A stretch of 8,959 nt of DNA from JBBQER01 sp052148155 (GTDB lineage Bacteria > Actinomycetota > Acidimicrobiia > IMCC26256 > PALSA-610). This document shows, in pieces, positions 1-5,839 of the stretch; within the stretch, counting starts at the first letter, position 1, and every line of letters begins with the position of its first letter. The stretch lies in assembly GCA_052148155.1 (NCBI GenBank), contig JBKQIY010000180.1:1-8959 (forward strand). The letters run 5' to 3'. A program made the position numbers and the translations under genes. The notes beneath the pieces are model-generated. The model was not told the origin of the DNA and did no database searches. It saw nothing but the letters and a program-made list of their open reading frames with translations.

Positions 1-156
1 TATCGGCGTCATCGGATGCGAGCACGACCTTGCGCGCCGCGACCATGTCGCTCCACGAATCGGCCGTCACCGGAACGAGCAGCGCAACGGGCCGCCCGCG
101 ATCGGTCACCTCAATCGTCTCGCCTCCGCGGCGAGATCCCAACGGGACGCTCTTCG
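1..156 (-). pseudogene. Phd/YefM-type antitoxin, partial and probably frameshifted
   Basis: Read on the minus strand from about 142 down to the window edge, the sequence encodes GETIEVTDRGRPVALLVPV followed by a stretch ending VVLASDDAD. This is the hallmark beta-hairpin of Phd/YefM (prevent-host-death) antitoxins, which bind DNA and neutralise a partner toxin, often VapC or RelE/Doc. No usual ATG start or N-terminal helix lies in that frame. In the adjacent frame, residues RRASRWDLAAEA (about 121-156) resemble the normal N-terminal part (R-x-NASR-x-L...AGE), with the spacing expected if four bases were lost near 121-124. I infer a frameshifted antitoxin. The C-terminus and any toxin gene lie outside the window. 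A short intact protein from the TTG at 140-142 is possible but would lack the DNA-binding N-terminus. Confidence 0.6.
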
Positions 157-388
157 TTCGAAAGCCAGACCCGCGAAGCGCGGGCCGGCAGGCACTACGG
201 GAGCGACCCCGCCAGGACCTCGAGACGCTACGGACCAACCGCAACGCCAACCCAAAGTCTCAAGTAGGCACATAGGAGACGCGTTCGCGGGGCGACGGCG
301 CGTGTTATTGGGACAGTGCTTCGCAGGGTTCGGGGCGACACGCGCGAGCCGAGAGCGGGCGGCACGCGGGAGTTGTTCTTCCTGTGCA
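157..388. other. gap between permease stop and antitoxin remnant
   Basis: About 230 bases with no convincing gene. The one notable structure is a perfect inverted repeat CCCGCG/CGCGGG (170-175 and 179-184) with a 3-base loop. It has no T-tract on either strand, so I do not call it a terminator. No clear promoter for the antitoxin remnant is visible. Confidence 0.4.
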
Positions 389-2899
389 CTACTCAGCATG
401 AAGTAACAGCGCAGTGCGGGTGCGGGCGGCTTGGAGACCGGGGATGGCGGCGACGAGGTTGGCGAGAACTATCGCTCCGATGGCGATGAGCGCGATCGTG
501 AGCGCGGGGACGGTGGGTTGGGGAACGACATGTAGGGCGTTCGCGAACTGGTCCCAGAGAGCGCGGCCCGTGACGATGCCGAGTGGCACGCCAATGAGCA
601 CGCCGACTCCTACGGCGACACTGGCTTGCCAGGCGACGGTCGCGGCGAGTTGTCGGCGGGTGAAGCCGAGCGTTTTGAGCAGCGCGAGTTCGCGTCGGCG
701 TCGACGGACCGAGGTGAGCAGGGTGAGACCGAGCGCGACGACCGCGCCGGCGGCGAGCGCGGCGCCGAGCAACGCGGGGGTGTTGCCCATCGTGCGGTAG
801 CTGACGATCTCCGCGGGACGCTGCACGGGCACGACAGTGGGCGGGCCGTGACCTTTGATGTTGGCGACGTCGGTTGCGATCTGGTCGAGCGAGCGACGAG
901 CCGCGGTCGGATTCGCTCCCGCGCGGAAGCGGACGAACACGGCCTCGGGACTGTTGGGGAGGTCACCGAAACCTCGGTCGCGGTCGGGGATGAGTTGTTC
1001 GGAGAGGACGGCGCCCGTCCCGATCTCAAGGTGCAGGGTTTCGCCGGCACCGATGGCGGGCAGCGTCGCGGTCCCGACGATGACGAGCTGGGCGGGCTTG
1101 GTCACGCTGTTATCGAACGTGACGATCTGTCCGACGTGTTTGCGGAGTTGGGCGAGCGTGGTGGGGCCCATGACGACCTGGTTGGGTGCGTCGAACGCGT
1201 GTCCTGACAACAGCGGCGGTGCGACGTCGGCGTTGGGGGTTGTTCCGAGCACGGGGACGTCTTGGCCGTCGATGCGGAGGTCGTCGAAGGACACTCGGGA
1301 CCAGGCGGCGACGTAAGGGTCGCGGTCGAGGAGTTGTGCGGTCTGCGGGAGCGGGATGTCGGCCAGGCCGCTGTAGTTTCCCAACATTTCGTAGTTCCAG
1401 TTCCAGCCGTACAAGGCCGGATGCGACACGAGGGTGTTGAGACTCGATCCGAACACGACGGTCGCTACGACCACAACGATCGCGAGGACCGCGCCCAGGA
1501 TCGCCGAACGCACCGGCACCGCGCGCTTGTCGCGGCCGGGATCCAGCGCCAGGCGGATGCCTGCGACTCCGGAGACCGCCAGACCCGAAGCTGCGACCAC
1601 CATCGCGACGCGCGATCGACGTCGGGTAACGAACGCGGCGCGCCGGGCCACGCGGTGGGGAGCCTGCCGGAACGCGACCACGATCGCAGTTGCGCACAGA
1701 ACAACCAGCAGACCTGCGATGCCGGCGCCCAGCACGGCCCAGTCGAACGCGATCCCGAGATGCGGATACACGGGCCGCACCGGGCCGAGCGGTGACAACG
1801 GCGACAACGCGACCGCAATCCCGGTCGCGAGCAACGCGCCGGCCGCGACGGCACCGACGACACCGATCAACCCGTCCGCCACGGTCATGCCCGGACTCGC
1901 TCCCAATGCGCGTAACGTGTCGAGGTCGTCGGCACCCGCGCGCAGTTGGCGGCCGATCGCCTGACCCGCGATCAGCAGCGCCGCCAGCGCAGCGATCGCA
2001 CCGAACACGCCCAGCGCGATCGATTGCGGTGCGATGGCCCGCTCAGCCGTCGCTTCCTCAACCGCGGCGATCTGCAACACCGACGAGTTCGCCGACTTCT
2101 GCTTGATCTCGGCTTCCACCGCGGCATCGTCGCGGCTGCCGTGATCGAGTTGGACGCCGGCCTGAACGCCGTTGGCGCAGCATTGATCCAGCGGCCGCGT
2201 GAGCGCCGGTGTAAGCAACACCAATCGCAACGTCCGGTCGAAGTCGTCTCGGACAATCTCGAAATGGAACCGCACGATCCCCACGAGCTTCACACCGATC
2301 CGCAGCCGCGGCCTCTGCGCGGCAGTGCCGTACCCGTTCTCGGTTGTCTGGGCGTTGGTGTAGAAGCCGAAATGCACGACATCACCCACGTGCAGGTGCA
2401 GCAGTCCGGCGGCGTCGGCGCTCATGACCATCTCATCCGCGCGTGCCGGGTTGGCCAGTCGGCCCGCAATCACCGTCGGGCGGTCCTGGTCGTAGAACTC
2501 GCCGTTGACGTCGCCGAGGACCTGCGCCGATGAGTTGAACAGGCGATCGGTCGCGTCCTGCGCCGGCGTCCCGTTCGCGCCCAACACCTGCTCGCTCGGA
2601 GCGGTCGTGCTCTCGACCCGCTTCACCTGCGGAAGAGCAGCCAGCGTCCGCAAGAAAGCGGGGTCGCTCTGGTTGCTGTCATTGGCACTGTCGTTGTGCA
2701 GCACCACCAGATCAGAAGGATGCGTACTCGCCAAGAACGCCGGAAACGACGACTGCGTCCGCCGCGCCCCAGCCACCGCCCCCATCGCCACGCCGCCAAC
2801 CAGCCCAATCAACAACACGATCGCCAGCAAACCGCCCCAACGCACGGCGAACGTCGCGCGGAACCGATACCAGGCGACCCGCAGAACCGATCGACTCAC
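389..2899 (-). CDS. FtsX-family ABC transporter permease (MacB/LolC-like)
   Basis: This 836-residue integral membrane protein resembles permeases that work with a cytoplasmic ATPase to move lipids, peptides or drugs or to drive cell-envelope functions; the substrate cannot be told. An N-terminal membrane segment (about 21-45) precedes a large extracytoplasmic domain (46-290). A first FtsX unit follows, with membrane segments near 293-315, 339-368 and 385-412 and the coupling-type motif LRALGAS at 329-335. Two more membrane segments (430-450, 464-490), a second external domain (491-705) and a second FtsX unit (706-830, cytoplasmic motif RRRELALLKTLG) complete it. This duplicated layout is usual for the 800-residue actinobacterial branch. 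The start is GTG at 2897-2899, overlapping the upstream frame's TGA (GTGA), which suggests translational coupling. The stop is TAG. No ATPase gene is in the window, so the partner must be outside or encoded elsewhere. Confidence 0.9.
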   Translation of the reverse strand: MSRSVLRVAWYRFRATFAVRWGGLLAIVLLIGLVGGVAMGAVAGARRTQSSFPAFLASTHPSDLVVLHNDSANDSNQSDPAFLRTLAALPQVKRVESTTAPSEQVLGANGTPAQDATDRLFNSSAQVLGDVNGEFYDQDRPTVIAGRLANPARADEMVMSADAAGLLHLHVGDVVHFGFYTNAQTTENGYGTAAQRPRLRIGVKLVGIVRFHFEIVRDDFDRTLRLVLLTPALTRPLDQCCANGVQAGVQLDHGSRDDAAVEAEIKQKSANSSVLQIAAVEEATAERAIAPQSIALGVFGAIAALAALLIAGQAIGRQLRAGADDLDTLRALGASPGMTVADGLIGVVGAVAAGALLATGIAVALSPLSPLGPVRPVYPHLGIAFDWAVLGAGIAGLLVVLCATAIVVAFRQAPHRVARRAAFVTRRRSRVAMVVAASGLAVSGVAGIRLALDPGRDKRAVPVRSAILGAVLAIVVVVATVVFGSSLNTLVSHPALYGWNWNYEMLGNYSGLADIPLPQTAQLLDRDPYVAAWSRVSFDDLRIDGQDVPVLGTTPNADVAPPLLSGHAFDAPNQVVMGPTTLAQLRKHVGQIVTFDNSVTKPAQLVIVGTATLPAIGAGETLHLEIGTGAVLSEQLIPDRDRGFGDLPNSPEAVFVRFRAGANPTAARRSLDQIATDVANIKGHGPPTVVPVQRPAEIVSYRTMGNTPALLGAALAAGAVVALGLTLLTSVRRRRRELALLKTLGFTRRQLAATVAWQASVAVGVGVLIGVPLGIVTGRALWDQFANALHVVPQPTVPALTIALIAIGAIVLANLVAAIPGLQAARTRTALLLHAE

Positions 2900-3174
2900 C
2901 GTGACGCCCCGAAGCCTCGCTGGCCCACGTTCCCGTCAACCCCCGACGCCGTCGAGCTCGCCCGCATCCCCATGAGTGTGGCCCCGCGATCGGGGACCGC
3001 CAAGGTGGCCAGCCCGTACACGCCGGTCGTGCCAACACCACAACCGAAGATCGACTCGGTCCGCACTGTCCCCGAAAGCGCGTCCCCGAACGACGGTCCC
3101 TGAGTGTCCCGGATCGCCGGCACCGAGGCGTTCGCGAGGGTGCCTCGCCTGCGCCACTTAGCGGCGCCGCGCAC
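2896..3174 (-). CDS. small hypothetical protein coupled to the permease
   Basis: This is a 92-codon frame from GTG (3172-3174) to TGA (2896-2898). It deserves listing for two reasons: its stop overlaps the permease GTG by four bases, the typical arrangement of co-translated genes, and third codon positions are overwhelmingly G or C. The product begins with a basic segment (MRGAAKWRRR). Its middle is rich in Gly, Thr and Val (including FGCGVGTTGVYGLATLAV), which could be a weak membrane or signal-like segment. I recognise no family. No good ribosome binding site precedes the GTG, so the true start is uncertain. It could be a remnant of a longer gene whose 5' part was lost when the HTH/Clp-N operon arrived, or a chance open frame in GC-rich DNA. 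Confidence 0.35.
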   Translation of the reverse strand: MRGAAKWRRRGTLANASVPAIRDTQGPSFGDALSGTVRTESIFGCGVGTTGVYGLATLAVPDRGATLMGMRASSTASGVDGNVGQRGFGASR

Positions 3175-3236
3175 GCGAGGTATCCAACGGGCAATGCGGC
3201 TGACGCCGTGGTTGTCGGCCCCTCGCGCGGACCCAC

Positions 3237-3279
3237 GTCAATCCTGCTTGACAAACTCCAGTTGTCAAGGTAGATTGAC
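3237..3279. promoter_or_regulatory. four-half-site symmetric operator
   Basis: Four pentamers form a dyad: GTCAA (3237-3241), TTGAC (3248-3252), GTCAA (3264-3268) and TTGAC (3275-3279), with spacers of 6, 11 and 6 bases. All are symmetric about position 3258. The inner pair extends to 7-base arms, TTGACAA and TTGTCAA. The array covers the -35 and -10 of the HTH gene, as expected for an autorepressor site. The likely binder is the HTH protein encoded immediately downstream (inference). The site also lies upstream of the divergent minus-strand genes and could control both directions. Confidence 0.7.
3248..3276 (+). promoter_or_regulatory. sigma70-type promoter, likely leaderless
   Basis: A perfect -35 TTGACA (3248-3253), a 17-base spacer and a -10 TAGATT (3271-3276) place the expected transcription start at about 3282-3283. 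That is the first base of the GTG start codon. No ribosome binding site lies close to that GTG, so a leaderless mRNA, common in actinobacteria, is the simplest reading. Confidence 0.7.
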
Positions 3280-3282
3280 ATC

Positions 3283-3495
3283 GTGAATGTGAAGGACGTC
3301 AACGCCGCGATCAGTTCCGACGATCCTGCGCTCGGGCTACGCGCGGCACTCGCACTGCGCGCACTGGCCGAGCGCGTCGAAGCAAGTCACGTCGCGGCGG
3401 CGCGGAAGCACGGGTGGTCGTGGCAACAGATCGGCGACGCGCTCGGCGTCACACGACAAGCAGTGCACACGAAGTACGGAAAGGATCTTCGATGA
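3283..3495 (+). CDS. small helix-turn-helix DNA-binding protein
   Basis: This 70-residue protein starts at GTG 3283; a second in-frame GTG is at 3289. The N-terminal part (about 1-40) is helical and Ala/Leu/Arg rich. The C-terminal part carries a clear helix-turn-helix: HGWSWQQIGDALGVTRQAVH at about 43-62, followed by KYGK. This resembles the short HTH proteins of actinobacteria encoded beside Clp N-terminal-domain proteins, and sigma-70 region 4-like HTHs. It most likely binds the symmetric TTGAC/GTCAA array overlapping its own promoter and represses itself (inference). The start fits the promoter-predicted transcription start, so no ribosome binding site is needed. It overlaps the next gene by ATGA, so both should be made from one transcript and possibly in fixed ratio. 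Confidence 0.85.
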   Translation: MNVKDVNAAISSDDPALGLRAALALRALAERVEASHVAAARKHGWSWQQIGDALGVTRQAVHTKYGKDLR

Positions 3496-4001
3496 CACCC
3501 AGACCAGCCGCCGCTGAGAACTACCACCCGTGGACCACCTATATCGCGGCCCGGGAAGAGGCGCGCCGGCGCGGCGAAACCCGCGTAGGCACCGACCATC
3601 TGGTCCTCGGCCTCCTCCACGATCTCGAAATCGTGTCGGTGCTCGGCGTGACGCTCACCGCAGCTCGCGACGCGGTCGGATCCCTCGATCGCTGCGCGCT
3701 CGCTGCAGTCGGCATCGCCGCCGACCTCGACGCCCCACTCCTCCCCGAGCGAGAGCTCCCAAACAGACCCACCGCGAAGGCCGTCTTCAAAGATCGCCTG
3801 CCGTTGACGCCCGCGGCGAAGAACGCGCTACGGACCGCGGCCAGGCCAATGCGCCGGCGTCAGCACATCACTCCGCAGCAGCTTCTTCTCGCGCTACTCG
3901 ACCGCGACGCACTCGACCCTGCGGCGACACTCCTCGCACGGTTGGGTGTGGACGTTGCTGCCGTGCGTCAGCGTCTCGCTGCACCACCAGCAGCCGCCTG
4001 A
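3492..4001 (+). CDS. stand-alone double Clp N-terminal domain protein
   Basis: This 169-residue protein contains two Clp N (Clp R) repeats and nothing else. Repeat 1 is about 12-75, with VGTDHLVLGLLHD at 32-44. Repeat 2 is about 103-163, starting LPLTPAAKNAL and containing HITPQQLLLALLDRD. In ClpA/ClpC this domain docks adaptors and substrates. Here the AAA+ ATPase modules are absent, so the protein cannot unfold substrates itself and may act as an adaptor, decoy or sensor for ClpC-type machines (inference). The start ATG overlaps the HTH stop (ATGA) and is preceded by GGAAAGGA (3478-3485) at a 6-base spacing. Pairing with a small HTH gene is a recurring actinobacterial arrangement as far as I recall. 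A role in tying regulator stability to Clp proteolysis is plausible but unproven. Confidence 0.85.
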   Translation: MTPRPAAAENYHPWTTYIAAREEARRRGETRVGTDHLVLGLLHDLEIVSVLGVTLTAARDAVGSLDRCALAAVGIAADLDAPLLPERELPNRPTAKAVFKDRLPLTPAAKNALRTAARPMRRRQHITPQQLLLALLDRDALDPAATLLARLGVDVAAVRQRLAAPPAAA

Positions 4002-4370
4002 AACACACCAACGCACACGCACCGACGCAGCGCGCGCCCCACGGCGAACCTGCACGCAAACCGAGTTCGTTCGGAGGCGCAAAACGATGCGGCCGTGTCC
4101 CAGAACACGTATCCCCGAACACCGAGGTTCAACTATCTCAGATCGCCGGGGACCGCGGCGCTCGCGATCGCACAACGGAGACGTCGGACGAGGGACCTAT
4201 ACAGCTCGACGACTGTGCACGGTCGAGCCGTTCACTGATCGTCGGTCCGCGAAAAGTCCGCGGGACGTTGAGAAACGACGGTCATCGCCGGGAACCGGTG
4301 AGCAGTATTTCCGCAGGTCACGTACGCGATGCGGCGCAACGGTGCAGGTCCGAAGGGCGCCGCGAAAACG
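4002..4370. other. non-coding stretch with several inverted repeats
   Basis: I see no credible gene between the Clp-N stop and the tRNA fragment; long open frames here are GC-driven. Several hairpin-capable repeats cluster in its right half. They are a 7-base perfect stem 4204-4210/4222-4228 (GCTCGAC/GTCGAGC), a 7-base stem with one bulge 4245-4251/4259-4266, a CGTT-GAGA-AACG hairpin at 4266-4277, and a perfect 7-base stem 4331-4337/4357-4363 (GCGGCGC/GCGCCGC) with a 19-base loop. None is followed by a T-tract. It could be the end of an integrative element, a structured RNA, or ordinary GC-rich folding. Confidence 0.4.
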
Positions 4371-4375
4371 TTCGC
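4362..4375. repeat. inverted repeat at putative recombination core
   Basis: GCGAA (4362-4366) and TTCGC (4371-4375) are perfect inverted arms separated by AACG. The right arm lies in the anticodon loop of the tRNA fragment. Tyrosine recombinase core sites often consist of such short inverted arms flanking the crossover region, commonly at the anticodon loop. The repeat is seen; its role is inferred. Confidence 0.4.
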
Positions 4376-4412
4376 AACGTAGAAGTCGTGGGTTCAAGTC
4401 CCATCACCTCCA
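4371..4412 (+). other. 3' half of a tRNA gene: att-site remnant (probably tRNA-Ala CGC)
   Basis: The 42 bases match the second half of a class I tRNA exactly in geometry. They comprise anticodon loop TTCGCAA (4371-4377), stem strand CGTAG (4378-4382), 5-base variable loop AAGTC, T stem GTGGG/CCCAT around loop TTCAAGT (4393-4399), acceptor strand CACCTCC (4405-4411) and discriminator A (4412). CCA is not encoded. The loop gives anticodon CGC, and T at position 70 with A73 fits alanine tRNAs. The 5' half is missing: no GGAGGTG or GGGGGTG acceptor strand with a D-arm lies upstream at the right distance. A homology block from the anticodon loop to the 3' end is the classic footprint of tyrosine-recombinase integration. 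A truncated integrase lies about 95 bases away. It is not a functional tRNA. Confidence 0.75.
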
Positions 4413-4472
4413 CTCCTCGAAGTCGCAGGTCACGCCCGTTCTGGTCGTTGGCGACGCTGCGGAGTGTCCGAA

Positions 4473-4494
4473 TCCATCGCGCGTCCATCGCGCG
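4473..4494. repeat. tandem 11-base direct repeat
   Basis: TCCATCGCGCG occurs twice back to back (4473-4483 and 4484-4494), between the tRNA fragment and the end of the integrase remnant. It could be an integrase arm-binding repeat or a simple slippage duplication. Confidence 0.55.
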
Positions 4495-4505
4495 CGCCGG
4501 CGGAG

Positions 4506-4949
4506 TTATCTCCTCCCGTCGCTCACGTCGGCTGCGTGGAGCGAGCTCCCGATTGTCATCAGACCATCGCCGAGCAAATCCGCCGCGGCGCGATCTGCCT
4601 CAGTCGTGGCCTGCGCGTACACGGCGAGCGCGAGTCGCGGATCGGAGTGTCCGAGTCGGGCCTGGACAGTCTTCACATCGACGCCGGCCATCACGAGGCT
4701 GGTCGCGTTCAGACGGCGAAGGTCGTGGAACCCGAGGCCGTCGAGTCCCAGCTGCTTGCAAGCCGGAAGCCAGAATCTGATTCGCCAGTTCTGGTACACG
4801 AGCGGGCCACCTCTGGGCATCGTCAAGACGAAAGCGTCAGCGTCCGCACCGGTTAGGCCGCGGCGTGCGAAATGGGCTGCGAGCATCTCGACGAGTAGCA
4901 ACGGCATGGAGAGCGTGCGGGTTCCGGCGCTCGACTTTGGCGCTAGGTA
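4506..4949 (-). pseudogene. C-terminal fragment of tyrosine recombinase (phage-type integrase)
   Basis: Homology-like sequence begins near LAPKSSAGTRT (about 4946 downward) and ends at TAA 4506-4508, about 145 residues. Visible catalytic elements are the beta-hairpin Lys (PKSSAG, codon 4935-4937), HDLRR with His 4725-4727 and Arg 4716-4718, LGHSDPR with His 4647-4649, and the nucleophile Tyr in LAVYAQ (4617-4619). The tail TTEADRAAADLLG is typical of actinobacterial integrases. The N-terminal DNA-binding domain and the first catalytic Arg are absent. The frame upstream instead runs antisense-free into the 3' end of the methyltransferase gene in another frame. It is therefore a truncated, presumably inactive integrase. 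Its 3' end faces the tRNA fragment, as in int genes next to their att site. Confidence 0.85.
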
Positions 4950-4971
4950 CGTCAGGAGGCGCAGCTGTCGG

Positions 4972-5700
4972 TTAGGACTTCTTCCAGACCGAGACGTGGT
5001 TTGGACTCTCACCAGTAAAGGGTGCACGAGACCAGTCCGCCCATCGCTCCTGTGGGTGCATGCCGGCGAGTTCGGCCATGAGATCGAGTTCTGCTGGCCA
5101 GATATACCGATGGTGGGAGTCGAAGCGGTGGACTCGGTTGCCCTCGAGCCAGTAGTGGTGCGACGTCATCCGTTGCTCGGCGAAGTCGTAGGTGTCGAAG
5201 CCGAGATGCTCGTCCGAGATCTCGAATGGGTGCGCTGACTCACCGGGTGGTATCCGACGCAATTGGGGTATTCCAAGTTCGACGACGAAGCAACCACCGG
5301 GCTCGAGGTGCGCAGCGGCGTTGCGGAAGCACGCAACCTGTTCTGCTTGTGTCAAGAGGTTGCTGATCGTGTTGAACGCCAAATAGACGAGCGCGAACGA
5401 CTCGTCGAGGCGTGTAGAAGTCATGTCGCCGATCACCACTGGGACGTGCTCACCGCCGGGCTTGGCCCGCAGTTCCGTCACCATGTCCTGCGAGATCTCG
5501 ATTCCGTGAACCTCAGTGCCGCGCGCTCGCAGTGCTAACGCGACTCGCCCGGTCCCGATCGCGAACTCCAGCGCCTTGCCACGGCCCGTAAGGCCCGCCA
5601 GGAACTCGACCGTCGGATCCAATACCGCGGGCTCGTACTGCGGTGCAGAGTTGGCGTCGTAGTACCTCGCGACCTCGCCGACGAAAACATTCTGTGGCAT
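4972..5700 (-). CDS. class I SAM-dependent methyltransferase
   Basis: This 242-residue protein transfers a methyl group from S-adenosylmethionine to an unknown, probably small-molecule, acceptor in the cytoplasm. Motif I is LEFAIGTGR (about 44-52), the ribose-binding acidic residue is in HGIEIS (Glu 68), GDMTST (91-96) follows strand 3-4, FNTISNL (109-115) corresponds to motif IV, and LEPGG (132-136) is the usual post-II loop. The chosen start is ATG 5698-5700 (MPQNVFVGEVARYYD), because the family homology begins there. The open frame extends upstream to 5859 but would overlap the divergent gene. No strong ribosome binding site is seen. It stops at TAA 4972-4974, about 20 bases before the integrase remnant begins. 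It appears complete, with a C-terminus (NHVSVWKKS) typical for the family. Confidence 0.85.
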   Translation of the reverse strand: MPQNVFVGEVARYYDANSAPQYEPAVLDPTVEFLAGLTGRGKALEFAIGTGRVALALRARGTEVHGIEISQDMVTELRAKPGGEHVPVVIGDMTSTRLDESFALVYLAFNTISNLLTQAEQVACFRNAAAHLEPGGCFVVELGIPQLRRIPPGESAHPFEISDEHLGFDTYDFAEQRMTSHHYWLEGNRVHRFDSHHRYIWPAELDLMAELAGMHPQERWADWSRAPFTGESPNHVSVWKKS

Positions 5701-5768
5701 GTGGTGCAGTCTGACCGACCGTCCCGACCTCGCGACTCGGTTTTTCTCGCGGCCGGCGTTCGTCACAC

Positions 5769-5797
5769 CGATCGGCAGATATTGGCGTGCCGTCAGC
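5769..5797. repeat. dispersed 25-base motif, copy 1
   Basis: Read on plus: CGAT, C, GGCAGATAT, T, GGCG, TG, CCGTCAGC. All 25 bases of copy 2 (7476-7500) occur here in the same order with extra C, T and TG. It lies 68 bases upstream of the methyltransferase start on the minus strand and overlaps the possible -35 of the divergent gene at 5840. Confidence 0.6.
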
Positions 5798-5810
5798 AGC
5801 CTCGTAGGGT
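5782..5810 (+). promoter_or_regulatory. possible promoter of the 5840 gene
   Basis: TTGGCG (5782-5787), a 17-base spacer and TAGGGT (5805-5810) form a weak sigma70-like pair at an appropriate distance from the start codon, with a leader of about 23 bases containing the ribosome binding site. The -35 match is modest, so this is tentative. Confidence 0.4.
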
Positions 5811-5839
5811 GGGGAGCATCACGAGAGGGGAGGACGTGA

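Noticed and set aside
170..184. CCCGCG/CGCGGG hairpin as a terminator for the permease
   Set aside because: There is no T-tract on either strand, and it is more than 200 bases past the stop.
2712..3302. 196-codon minus-strand frame across the permease N-terminus and the operator
   Set aside because: It runs out of frame through the permease and antisense through the HTH start, and its composition is Arg/Gly-rich and non-coding-like.
4073..4412. Possible tmRNA: GGAGGCG at 4073-4079 could nearly pair with the CACCTCC acceptor strand, about 340 bases apart, and the 3' end resembles tmRNA ends.
   Set aside because: There is a C-A mismatch in the acceptor, no GGTTTCGAC-like 5' motif, and no tag reading frame ending in ALAA plus stop. 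The anticodon-loop geometry fits a tRNA half better.
4070..4412. tRNA interrupted by a group I intron in the anticodon loop
   Set aside because: I found no D-arm or matching acceptor 5' strand upstream and none of the conserved group I core elements.
3530..4780. Long plus-strand open frames (416 and 430 codons, out to 5238) across the Clp-N gene, tRNA fragment and integrase
   Set aside because: They are Arg/Pro/Ser-rich translations typical of wrong frames in GC-rich DNA and overlap better-supported features.
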